From: an uncultured bacterium
GTDB lineage: Bacteria > Bacillota > Clostridia > Oscillospirales > Acutalibacteraceae
Assembly: GCA_905215055.1 (NCBI GenBank)
Contig: CAJMOH010000061.1
Coordinates: 1-13,939 of the forward strand
DNA length: 13,939 nt
Reading direction: 5' to 3'
Below, piece after piece: positions 1-7,400 of this stretch. The number at the start of each line of letters is the position of its first letter. Position 1 is the stretch's first letter. Both the position numbers and the translations under genes were made by a program. The notes under the pieces are model-generated. The model was not told where the DNA came from, did not search any database, and saw nothing but the letters and a program-made list of their open reading frames with translations.

Positions 1-3
1 AGC

Positions 4-42
4 AAAAAACCTGCTCTGGCTTAATTGCCGGAGCAGGTTTTT
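4..42. terminator. Bidirectional rho-independent terminator
   Basis: An 11-bp stem (10-20 with 27-37, one G-U pair) closes a TTAATT loop. It is flanked by six A on the left and five T on the right, so it works as an intrinsic terminator on either strand. It probably ends a gene lying just left of the window. Confidence 0.85.
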
Positions 43-52
43 CTACAGGCTG

Positions 53-83
53 AGGCGGCGCTTTTGCGCTGCCTGATTTTTTT
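53..83 (+). terminator. Rho-independent terminator
   Basis: A 9-bp GC-rich stem (53-61 with 66-74, one G-U pair) with a TTTT loop is followed by GA and seven T (77-83). It points to the right and backs up the terminator at 4-42. The 5' arm GCGGCGC (55-61) can instead pair perfectly with GCGCCGC at 84-90, an alternative fold that would remove the terminator hairpin. Confidence 0.75.
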
Positions 84-108
84 GCGCCGCTTTCTGATGT
101 GAGGCGCC

Positions 109-122
109 GGAAAAGCTTTTCC
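109..122. repeat. 14-bp perfect palindrome
   Basis: GGAAAAGCTTTTCC is a perfect inverted repeat with no spacer. It could be a protein-binding site or chance; nothing nearby decides it. Confidence 0.4.
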
Positions 123-262
123 TCTCCCCACGACAGCCTGCGCGCCCCGCAGCGGACGGTTCAGCGGCACGCCTCCTTTTTTGGGAAAGGGAAATACGAA
201 AACGGAGCTTGTCTGGTTTTCAAGGGAGATCCACCATCCAACAGAGTCACGTCTTGCCCGTA

Positions 263-292
263 AGGGCCGCTTTTCACCTGGGAAGCGGCCCT
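263..292 (+). terminator. Strong hairpin, terminator-like
   Basis: A perfect 10-bp stem AGGGCCGCTT (263-272) pairs with AAGCGGCCCT (283-292) around a 10-nt loop. Only a weak pyrimidine run follows (CTTGTGCCTCTTTT), so it may be an inefficient terminator or a processing/stability hairpin. Confidence 0.4.
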
Positions 293-430
293 CTTGTGCC
301 TCTTTTCCAATTTGGCACACATGTGAACCCCATTTTTTAGCGGAATGGCGCCCTTGCGACCTGCAAAAAAGGGAGATTTCCCTGTATGATAATCTTAACC
401 CTAATTCCCATATAAATGGAGGAATTGAAA

Positions 431-1939
431 ATGATGAAAAAGAAGGTGTTCCAAAAACTGCTGGCGGTGACGCTGGCGCTGTCCATGCTCCTGTGGCCCA
501 CGGCCTTGGCGAAAGAGGGCACGCTCACGGGAAAGGGCTCGCCCTCGGATCACTCCACCAGCGCCATCAAGGCCCGGGGCGTGCTGACCATCGCGTCGAA
601 CTCTCAATCCAGGCTCGACTATATCATCCCCAATGACCCGGAGAAGTACGGGGACCTGGCAGGCACCCGGGGCGGCGCCGTGCCGGAGGTTGCCCGCCAG
701 ATCGCCAAAGAGCTGGGTGTGAAGGCCGTGTTCGTGGAATATGACACCGTGGAAGAGGCACTGCGGGCGACAGCCTCCGGGGAGGTGGACATGGCCGCCG
801 GAGCCTTTTTGATCACCGACGAACGGGACGCCCTGTACCAGATGACCGACAGCTACGACATCGCTGGCGAGGAAGTGCACCCTGTCTATTTGAGCACGAA
901 GCCCAAGTCCGGTTCCATACCGAAAAACGAAGCGGAGCTTGGCCGCGCCCGCATTGGCGTGGTCAAGGGCTCGGGTCAGGCGAGATACACCAGCATCCAG
1001 TATCCCCAGGCCACGCTGGTGCAGCTTCCCGACAACCAGGCAGTTCTGGACGCCATTGTCAACGGGGACGTGGATGCCGGCGTATTCACCGCCGGTGACC
1101 AGGTATTTGTTGATTTGATCATGGACGCATACTACGATGGAAAGCTTAGCGTTTCCAGCTACCAGGTGAGAAATCCCGATTACCGCGGCTATGGGATGGT
1201 CCTGATGAAGGGCAACGAGGAGTTCTGCTCCTTCATCAACCGGTTCTTTTACAACGTCCGGGAGGATGGCTGGCTGCTGGAATGCTTCAAGACCAAGGAG
1301 CTGGAGGCTGTGAAGCTGGGCTTCCAGTCGGCAAGCTCCATGCAGTACCAAAACCTCCAAATGGAAGTGGGCAACTGCCCGTCCCTTGACTACAGCGACC
1401 TGAGCCGGGACGCCTGGTACCACCAGTGTGTGGACTATGCCCTGGAAAACGACCTGATGACCGGCATGGGCGGCGGGATCTTCTCCCCCAACGGAACGCT
1501 GACGAGAGCGGAGGCCGTGACCGTCCTGTGGAAGCTGGAAAACAGGCCCCAGGTCAGTTACCAGCTGAACTTTGACGATGTTGCCGAAGGTGAGTGGTTC
1601 ACCGAGATGGTCCGCTGGGCGGTAAGCAAAAAGATCATGGCCGGCAACGGGGACGGCACCTTCGGCCCCAACGATCCGGTCAACCGGGAACAGTTGGCGG
1701 TGATTCTGTACAACTACTCCGTCTACAAGGGGTACGATGTGACCGCCAAGGGGAACCTGTCCTCCTTCACCGACGCTTCCCGGATCAGCAGCTGGGCCAC
1801 CAAGGCTCTCCAGTGGGCCAACGGCGCAAAGCTGATGAACGGCAACGGGGACGGCACCATCAACCCCACCGGCAAGACCAAGCGCTGCGAGTTCGCCTCC
1901 ATGATCATGAAGTTCAACGAGAATATTGCGGCAGGCTGA
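431..1939 (+). CDS. Secreted solute-binding (SBP_bac_3-like) protein with three SLH domains
   Basis: This 502-residue protein is likely exported and held on the cell wall. I chose the start at 431 because GGAGG (418-422) sits 8 nt upstream; an ATG at 416 lies in front of that site. Residues 1-27 form a signal peptide (MMKKK, hydrophobic core, cleavage after TALA) with no lipobox cysteine. Residues about 45-290 look like a periplasmic binding protein of the amino-acid type: KARGVLTIAS, a GGAVPEVARQIAKELG stretch, then SGEVDMAAGAFLITDERD. Three S-layer homology repeats follow at about 318-370, 379-432 and 443-498, with motifs LTRAE, VNREQ and TKRCE; only the first matches the classic TRAE wall-binding motif. 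No permease or ATPase is adjacent, so it may be an orphan sensor or scavenger rather than part of a local ABC transporter. Ligand unknown. The fold assignments are confident; the role is inference. Confidence 0.88.
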   Translation: MMKKKVFQKLLAVTLALSMLLWPTALAKEGTLTGKGSPSDHSTSAIKARGVLTIASNSQSRLDYIIPNDPEKYGDLAGTRGGAVPEVARQIAKELGVKAVFVEYDTVEEALRATASGEVDMAAGAFLITDERDALYQMTDSYDIAGEEVHPVYLSTKPKSGSIPKNEAELGRARIGVVKGSGQARYTSIQYPQATLVQLPDNQAVLDAIVNGDVDAGVFTAGDQVFVDLIMDAYYDGKLSVSSYQVRNPDYRGYGMVLMKGNEEFCSFINRFFYNVREDGWLLECFKTKELEAVKLGFQSASSMQYQNLQMEVGNCPSLDYSDLSRDAWYHQCVDYALENDLMTGMGGGIFSPNGTLTRAEAVTVLWKLENRPQVSYQLNFDDVAEGEWFTEMVRWAVSKKIMAGNGDGTFGPNDPVNREQLAVILYNYSVYKGYDVTAKGNLSSFTDASRISSWATKALQWANGAKLMNGNGDGTINPTGKTKRCEFASMIMKFNENIAAG

Positions 1940-1997
1940 ACGGGGAACCCACAGTGACCTTTTTCCGGGAACGGAACACGCCGCCAGTCACAACAGA

Positions 1998-2036
1998 AGA
2001 AGGAGATGCAGTCAGTCTGCACCTCCTTCTTTCTTT
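1998..2036. terminator. Convergent terminator hairpin
   Basis: AGAAGGAG (1998-2005) pairs with CTCCTTCT (2023-2030) and TGCAG (2007-2011) with CTGCA (2017-2021), with one internal mismatch and a 5-nt loop. TTCTTT follows on the plus strand. It ends the SLH gene and, read the other way, probably the minus-strand operon. Confidence 0.75.
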
Positions 2037-2156
2037 ATGGAAACAGCCCATCCTCCCTTTCTGCGGCGACGGGGCCCAGGGCAGCTGGCTGGCGCTTTTG
2101 CAGGGGGTTGAACCGCGCCCGTGGAAGTGCCGGCAGTGTCCTCCCGGGGAACACCC

Positions 2157-2465
2157 CTAGGAAGCCAGCACTTCGTCGAGATAGTAAAGGACGCTGTCCA
2201 TCAGATAGCGCACGGCCAGCTGTTTTTCCTCCTCGGCCAAGCCCCTTGCCGGGCAGAGCATGGAAACATGGAGAATGGATGTGTTGGCCGTTTCTTCCGT
2301 CACGGCAAAGGCGTACTGGCTGGTATGGCCCAGCACCTTTACTTCCGCTCTGATATCCCCCGCCACCGCCTGCTGGTATTGACAGCCCATCTGGTCCAGC
2401 ACATCGAACACGGCGTACACTGCCATGCGGCGGGAACAGTCGATGTTTCTTTTCAGGCTCAGCAC
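2157..2465 (-). CDS. Small protein of unknown function, last gene of the kinase operon
   Basis: I do not recognise this 102-residue protein. The GTG start at 2465 is preferred because AAAGGAG (2472-2478) lies 6 nt upstream. An ATG at 2501 in the same frame overlaps the kinase stop codon as TGATG, but has no clear ribosome binding site; using it would add 12 residues. It looks soluble: no signal peptide or membrane segment, several aromatic and acidic residues, and a C-terminal helix-like stretch (AVRYLMDSVLYYLDEVL) before the stop. It starts 35 nt after the upstream kinase gene, so it is almost certainly cotranscribed and may be a partner or regulator of that pathway. Confidence 0.6.
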   Translation of the reverse strand: MLSLKRNIDCSRRMAVYAVFDVLDQMGCQYQQAVAGDIRAEVKVLGHTSQYAFAVTEETANTSILHVSMLCPARGLAEEEKQLAVRYLMDSVLYYLDEVLAS

Positions 2466-2500
2466 TTGTTTCTCCTTTCTCCCGAAAACAGGCTTGTCCA

Positions 2501-4687
2501 TCAGTCCACAGGCCGGACCGTGCCGAGAGTGTTCAGCAGGATGCTGGTGTACAGGTTCTCTTCCGTGGCAGCAAGGGTGTAAATCACGAAGACGTAGCCG
2601 TCGCACTCGCCGCCATAGATGTCCATATAAAAGGGCTGGCCTTCTGCGGAAAAGGTGTAGCTGTCCACAATCCAGCTGATGCCCCCGCTTTCGTACTCCC
2701 CGCGGCTTCCGCGCAGCTCGAAGCCCTCCACGTTGACGAACTCTTCCACAATGGCGTCCATCCACGCCTCCTTATTGATCGTGCCGCCCAAAGTCCGGCA
2801 CTGCACCTCCACGTGGATGTCCGCGGCGCTGTTGCTCATCTCCAGCCGTGTTTCATCGATCACGCGGAAGGTGACCTCTTCCCCGTTCTCCCAGTAGAGA
2901 AGCTGGAAGGGAAGGCTCTCCTCGCCAAACCTCCGGAAGATGGTACTGGCGGGGCCGTTGCTCCGGAAGGACTGGATGGAAGCTTCAACTTCCTCCCGGG
3001 CGCTGTCGTCCCCCTGGGGGAAGGACCCCACAACGCTGTAACAGCCGAATTCGTTCTGGCTTTCAATAAGCGCCGCCACAAACTCCCTGGCAGTGCCGCC
3101 GCTTTCGGTGGCGGAGAACCGCACCTGGTAGGACTGGGCTTCCCCGATCTGCTGGTAGTTTTGGCTCAGGATCTCATACCCGGTGATCTGGGTGCTCTCC
3201 CAAAGACCCACATAGTACGACACATAGCTTTCCGCGTTCTTCTCCATGTCGGAAAGGGTGTAAACCGGGAAATCGGCGGCGTTCACATAGAAGCCTATCT
3301 GCAGGGACGCGCTTCCGTCGGGGGAGGCAAAGAAGTCGCTGCCGGGGTCTGTCTCCTCATAGCCTTCCGGAATGCCTATGGTGCAATTCAGGTAATCGTC
3401 CGTATGGTCCGCCAAGGGGATGCCCTCCGTCTCGCTTGGCCCTGTTGGGGCGGGATCTGGAGAGGCGCTTGGCAGGCTCTGGGAAACACTGGGTCGGGAA
3501 ACCGGAAGCGTCCCCTCCGGGGAGGACTCCGTGCCTGCGCCGGCCCCTTTTCCCCCGCGGACCGCCGACACCGCTCCCCAAATTCCCACACCCACCACAA
3601 GGGCGCAGAGCAGAACGGCCGCCGCTTTGACTCCCAGCGGGCTCTGCCGGAGCCCCGCCTTCCGCCCCGGCCGGGGACTTGGGGAGGCCGCCGGTGCCGT
3701 CATGGTCCGGTGGTGGAAGGACAAAGCGGGTTTCCCCGAAAGTCCCTCCAAAAAGGCTTCCATGGTGGGGAACCGATCCTCCGGGTGCACCGCCAAAGCC
3801 TTCAGGATGGCCTGCTCCACCTGGGGCGGAAGGGCGGCTCCCAGTTCCGAAGGGGCTTTCAGCGTGTCGTTGTGGACCCGCTGGATGGAGTCCGGCGGCA
3901 GCTTCCCGGTGACGCAGCGGTACAGGGTGGCACCCATGGCGTACACGTCGGTCCAGGGCCCCTGCTTCCCCTTGCTGGAATACTGCTCCTCCGGGGCATA
4001 GCCGTGCTTTAGAATCACCGACACGCTTTTCTCGTCTCCCATAGCGAACCGGGCCGCGCCGAAATCCAGCAGCTTGCTCTCCCCCCGGGAGGTGAGGGAG
4101 ATATTGTCCGGGCTGATATCCCGATGGGTCAGGTTCAGGGCATGGACCTGGGTCAGGGCCTGCATCACCGGCGTCAGGATGGTCAGGGCCTGTTCGTAAG
4201 GGATCTTCCCGCCCTGGGAGGCGATGTACGCCTTCAAGCTCATGCCGTCGATGTACTCCATGACGAAATAAGCCGTGTTGTTCTCTTTAAAATAGTTCTG
4301 CACCGACACGATGTTGGGCGTGTTCTGGAGCTTGGCCAGAATCCGCGCCTCCTCCAAAAACCGCTCCATGCCGTTCTGATACTCCTCCTGGCCCAACCCG
4401 GTGAGCGCCACGCTGTACCGGTCGGAATGGCGGGTGGCAAGGCCCGAGGGCATATACTCCTTGATGGCCACCTTGATCTCCAGGGTCAGGTCGTACCCCA
4501 GATAGGTGATGCCGAACCCGCCCACACCCAGCACTTTTCCGGTCACATACCGGCCGTTGAGCAGGGTGCCCAGGGGCAGGGCCAGAAACGGCTGCTCCGC
4601 CTGTTGGTCAAACCCACAGTGGGGGCAGACAGGGGAGCCCTCCGGTTTTTCCTGAAAGCAGCCATAGCAGATCTGTTCTATATTCAT
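2501..4687 (-). CDS. Membrane Ser/Thr protein kinase with N-terminal zinc ribbon and extracellular sensor (paralogue 1)
   Basis: This 728-residue protein is a eukaryotic-like protein kinase spanning the membrane once. The ATG at 4687 follows AGGAG (4694-4698); the open frame runs further upstream but without a signal. Order: zinc ribbon with C7, C10, C21, C24; kinase domain about 46-315 with GVGGFG (54-59), VAIK with Lys76, HRDISPDN (His188, Asp190, Asn195), DFG (208-210), APEEQ (231-235) and DVYAMG; Pro/Ser linker; membrane helix about 352-374; second Pro/Ser stalk; then about 300 extracellular residues that seem to hold two modules. All catalytic residues are present. The usual Lys two after the catalytic Asp is Ser. 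No PASTA repeats, so it is not a PrkC-type muropeptide sensor. It lies 62 nt downstream of its paralogue in the same operon. Kinase activity is near certain from sequence; the ligand and substrates are unknown. Confidence 0.93.
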   Translation of the reverse strand: MNIEQICYGCFQEKPEGSPVCPHCGFDQQAEQPFLALPLGTLLNGRYVTGKVLGVGGFGITYLGYDLTLEIKVAIKEYMPSGLATRHSDRYSVALTGLGQEEYQNGMERFLEEARILAKLQNTPNIVSVQNYFKENNTAYFVMEYIDGMSLKAYIASQGGKIPYEQALTILTPVMQALTQVHALNLTHRDISPDNISLTSRGESKLLDFGAARFAMGDEKSVSVILKHGYAPEEQYSSKGKQGPWTDVYAMGATLYRCVTGKLPPDSIQRVHNDTLKAPSELGAALPPQVEQAILKALAVHPEDRFPTMEAFLEGLSGKPALSFHHRTMTAPAASPSPRPGRKAGLRQSPLGVKAAAVLLCALVVGVGIWGAVSAVRGGKGAGAGTESSPEGTLPVSRPSVSQSLPSASPDPAPTGPSETEGIPLADHTDDYLNCTIGIPEGYEETDPGSDFFASPDGSASLQIGFYVNAADFPVYTLSDMEKNAESYVSYYVGLWESTQITGYEILSQNYQQIGEAQSYQVRFSATESGGTAREFVAALIESQNEFGCYSVVGSFPQGDDSAREEVEASIQSFRSNGPASTIFRRFGEESLPFQLLYWENGEEVTFRVIDETRLEMSNSAADIHVEVQCRTLGGTINKEAWMDAIVEEFVNVEGFELRGSRGEYESGGISWIVDSYTFSAEGQPFYMDIYGGECDGYVFVIYTLAATEENLYTSILLNTLGTVRPVD

Positions 4688-4749
4688 GTCGCACTCCTCT
4701 TCTCTGTGCCTTGCTCCTGCTGGCAAAGGGACCTCCCGCCGGAAGCAAA

Positions 4750-7071
4750 CTACCCTTCCCAGCCCCGGACAGAAGAGATCACCTGATTGTACAAGGTGGC
4801 AACCGTGTCCCTGTCGGACTCCCGGAACAGGCAACCCACCACATAGCACTCGCCGCCGATCACAGCCGACGCGTAGCTGAAATACTTGTCGGACACGGAA
4901 AAATCGTAGGCCAGCCAGTCCGCGCCGCCGGAAGAAAACGTGTAGGTTTCGTTGCTGGTGCCGCTGGAATCCTTGAAATACTGGACCACTTCCTCCGGCG
5001 TGCTCAAGCCGTACTGGGCAGCCTTGAAGGCCTCCACACAGGACCCTTCGCCGATGGCTGCTTCACTGTCCTCCTGGGTGGGATACAGGAACATCTCGCA
5101 GACTGTCCCCAGGGCGCCGTCATCCGGGTCCCATTCCATATCCACCACCCCGCCCTGGATCAGGGAGCTGTCCACAATCACCTTCACCCCCGCGTCCGGG
5201 GCGTACCACATCTCGTAGGTGGTGTCCGGCGCGCCTGTGCTCTGGAAGGTCTGGACAATGGACATAAGCTCCTCTCGGGCCTCCTCGTCCCCTGTGGGAT
5301 AGGCGGCAAACAGGAAATAGCAGCCAAAATCGTACCCCTCCACCGCCGTGGCCATCAGTTCCAGGGAAACACCGGCGCTGTCCGTGCCCTCCAGATGGAT
5401 CTGGTAGGCCGGACAGCTTCCCACCTGGCTGGGACCGGCGGTCAGGATCTGGTAGTTCCCTATCTCCAGGGCCTCCATAATTTCGGCGGCAATGGCTTCC
5501 TGGTAGGTTTCCACATCCGCCAGGGAGTAGATCGCCCCGCCGAGGATCCAATAGTAATCGGTGAGGACAAAGCGGGATTGTTCCTCGTTAGAAAAGTTCA
5601 GCCCATTCTCTGATACCGTATAATCCGTGGGAACGTCGATCTGGGCATTGAGGAGCCCCAGGTCCCGGGTGACATATTCCCCCTCCGGCTGCATGGGGTC
5701 GGACTGGGGAAGCCCGGCGGGATCCTCCGTCTGCTTGGGATCGGACTGGGCCCCAGGCGTTTCCGCAGGCAGGGTGAGGGCCGGAAGGTCTCCGCCCCCT
5801 CCTCCGCCTCCGACAGGGGCTGTTTTTCCCCCGCCGGAAAGGGCAATGGGCAGGATGACGCAAAGGGCAATCACTGCCAGCAGTCCGCCTCCGGAGACCC
5901 AGGCCACCGCCGGATTGGCTTTCAGGTAGGAGACCAGCCTGGAAAAGAACGCGGGCTTCCCTGCCTTACCGCCCCCGCCCCCATAGGAGGGGGGCTGATA
6001 GGGGGACGGCTGGTAGACCGTTTGGCCGTAAGAAGGCTGACCGTAGGCTGTTTGCCCGTAGGAAGCGGCCTGGGTGCGCTGGCTGATGCTGGCCGCCACC
6101 TGGTCCTGTACGGAAACACGTGGGGAAAGAGCGCCAAGAAACGCCTCCATATTGGGGAAACGGTCCTGGGTTTTTACCGCCAGCGCTTTCAGGAGGGCGG
6201 CTTCCACCTGGGGCGGGACCCGGACCCCCAGCTCCGACGGCCTTCTCAGCGTATCCCCGTGGATGCGCTCCACAGAGTCCGGCGGGAGCTGGCCGGTAAT
6301 GCACCGATACATTGTCGCCCCCATGGCGTACACGTCCGTCCAGGGACCCTGGTTGCCGTGGCTGGAATACTGTTCCTCCGGTGCGTATCCCCGCTTCAGG
6401 ATAACCGACACGCTCTTGCCGTCCCCCAGTGCGAACCTGGCCGCGCCGAAATCCAGCAGGCGGCTTTCCCCCTTGGCGGTGATGTAAATGTTGTCCGGGC
6501 TGATGTCCCGATGCAGAAGGTTGAGTGCGTGCACCTGGACCAGCGCCTCCATAATGGGCTTCAGGATGGCGACGGCCTGGTCCCAGGAGATCCTCTCCCC
6601 GTTTTTGGAAAGATAAGCTTTCAGGCTCATGCCGTCGATGTACTCCATTACAAAGTAGGCGGTGCCGTTTTCCTGGAAATAGTTCTGCACCGACACAATG
6701 TGGGGAGTGTTCTGCAGCTTGGCCAGGATCTTGGCCTCCTCCAGGAAACGCTCCATGCCGTACTGGTAATCCGCTTCCACCCGGCCGGTAAGGGCCACGC
6801 TGTAATGGTCAGGGTGCCGCGTGGCCAGGGCCGAGGGCATGTATTCCTTGATAGCCACCTTGATCTCCAGGGTCAGGTCGTACCCCAGATAGGTGATGCC
6901 AAACCCGCCCATGCCCAGCACCTTCCCCACCAGGTACCTTCCGTTCAGGATGGTCCCCAAAGGCAGGGCCAGGTAGGGCTGCTGGTCGTTCTCACAAAAC
7001 CCGCAGCGGGGGCATGGGAGCCCCGGTTCTTTTTCCGCAAAACACCCGTAACAAACACGCTCCGGATTCAC
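4750..7071 (-). CDS. Membrane Ser/Thr protein kinase with N-terminal zinc ribbon and extracellular sensor (paralogue 2)
   Basis: This 773-residue protein has the same architecture as the next gene in the operon. It starts at GTG 7071, which overlaps the previous gene's stop (GTGA), with GGAGG at 7079-7083. Zinc ribbon C7, C10, C20, C23; kinase domain about 45-315 with GMGGFG, VAIK Lys75, HRDISPDN (Asp189, Asn194), DFG (207-209) and APEEQ (230-234). A Tyr/Gln/Pro-rich linker with repeated YGQ units (337-363) leads to a membrane helix about 388-411, a seven-glycine run (421-427) and an extracellular region to the C-terminus. The kinase half is very close to paralogue 1, while linkers and ectodomains have diverged strongly, though FGCY..., ...EEAREE... 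and GECY/GECD-type landmarks show common origin. It likely senses a different signal and feeds the same phosphatase and FHA proteins. That last point is inference from the operon. Confidence 0.93.
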   Translation of the reverse strand: MNPERVCYGCFAEKEPGLPCPRCGFCENDQQPYLALPLGTILNGRYLVGKVLGMGGFGITYLGYDLTLEIKVAIKEYMPSALATRHPDHYSVALTGRVEADYQYGMERFLEEAKILAKLQNTPHIVSVQNYFQENGTAYFVMEYIDGMSLKAYLSKNGERISWDQAVAILKPIMEALVQVHALNLLHRDISPDNIYITAKGESRLLDFGAARFALGDGKSVSVILKRGYAPEEQYSSHGNQGPWTDVYAMGATMYRCITGQLPPDSVERIHGDTLRRPSELGVRVPPQVEAALLKALAVKTQDRFPNMEAFLGALSPRVSVQDQVAASISQRTQAASYGQTAYGQPSYGQTVYQPSPYQPPSYGGGGGKAGKPAFFSRLVSYLKANPAVAWVSGGGLLAVIALCVILPIALSGGGKTAPVGGGGGGGDLPALTLPAETPGAQSDPKQTEDPAGLPQSDPMQPEGEYVTRDLGLLNAQIDVPTDYTVSENGLNFSNEEQSRFVLTDYYWILGGAIYSLADVETYQEAIAAEIMEALEIGNYQILTAGPSQVGSCPAYQIHLEGTDSAGVSLELMATAVEGYDFGCYFLFAAYPTGDEEAREELMSIVQTFQSTGAPDTTYEMWYAPDAGVKVIVDSSLIQGGVVDMEWDPDDGALGTVCEMFLYPTQEDSEAAIGEGSCVEAFKAAQYGLSTPEEVVQYFKDSSGTSNETYTFSSGGADWLAYDFSVSDKYFSYASAVIGGECYVVGCLFRESDRDTVATLYNQVISSVRGWEG

Positions 7072-7394
7072 ACACCCACCTCCTTGATCTCGGCGGCGAC
7101 GAAGAGATCCCCCGATACCTGCCGCACCCGCTGGACGTGCCGCAGGAGAAGCGCCTTCAGCCATGCCTCTCCATTGGCCGCCTTCAAAAACTCAATCTGC
7201 ACTTCCAGGGGTTCCACATAGAACTCGCCTGCGTATGCCAGCGCCCCTTCACCTTCCGCAAGCGCCGGCCACTGCTCCAGCTGCCTCATCTCGCCCTGGG
7301 CAGTCAGGTGGAAGACTGCCGCCAGCTCCCGGCCGGCGGCGTCCTCCTCCCATGCTTCCCGGACCTTTCCGTCTTTCAGGCAATACCCGGCCAT
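7068..7394 (-). CDS. 108-residue protein of unknown function in the kinase operon
   Basis: I do not recognise this protein. The ATG at 7394 follows AAGGAG (7404-7409) that overlaps the end of the protease gene, and its TGA overlaps the GTG of the kinase gene by 4 nt, so translation is probably coupled on both sides. It is acidic and soluble-looking, without signal peptide or membrane helix. It begins MAGYCLKDGKVREAWEED and looks like a small alpha/beta domain with beta-rich first half (AAVFHLTAQGEM) and a helix EVQIEFLKAANGEAWLKALL. Its place between an FHA-protease and a kinase suggests an accessory or adaptor role; nothing in the sequence proves it. Confidence 0.75.
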   Translation of the reverse strand: MAGYCLKDGKVREAWEEDAAGRELAAVFHLTAQGEMRQLEQWPALAEGEGALAYAGEFYVEPLEVQIEFLKAANGEAWLKALLLRHVQRVRQVSGDLFVAAEIKEVGV

Positions 7395-7400
7395 ACAGGG

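Larger units (their letters stand above)
44..430. other. Intergenic region with stacked hairpins, leader of the SLH gene
   Basis: I see no credible gene here; the open frames have no ribosome binding site and no recognisable protein. The region holds a second terminator (53-83), a 14-bp palindrome (109-122), a 10-bp hairpin (263-292) and, just before the SLH gene, an AT-richer leader. TATGAT at 385-390 is a possible -10 element, but no good -35 lies 16-18 bases upstream, so the promoter is not firmly located. GGAGG at 418-422 is the ribosome binding site for the gene starting at 431. Confidence 0.6.

Noticed and set aside
416..430. Earlier ATG for the SLH protein at 416
   Set aside because: This ATG lies immediately upstream of GGAGG, which is well spaced for the ATG at 431, and only the later start gives a normal signal peptide.
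401..1423. 340-codon minus-strand open frame opposite the SLH gene
   Set aside because: It is antisense to a well-supported gene, His/Val/Gly-rich, without domain or ribosome binding site; a typical product of GC-rich codon use.
2501..2765. Longer version of the small minus-strand gene starting at 2765
   Set aside because: The added part is an out-of-frame reading of the kinase 1 C-terminus, Arg-rich and without a ribosome binding site.
2813..4012. 399-codon plus-strand open frame opposite kinase 1
   Set aside because: Lies entirely within the kinase gene on the other strand and shows no protein-like motifs.
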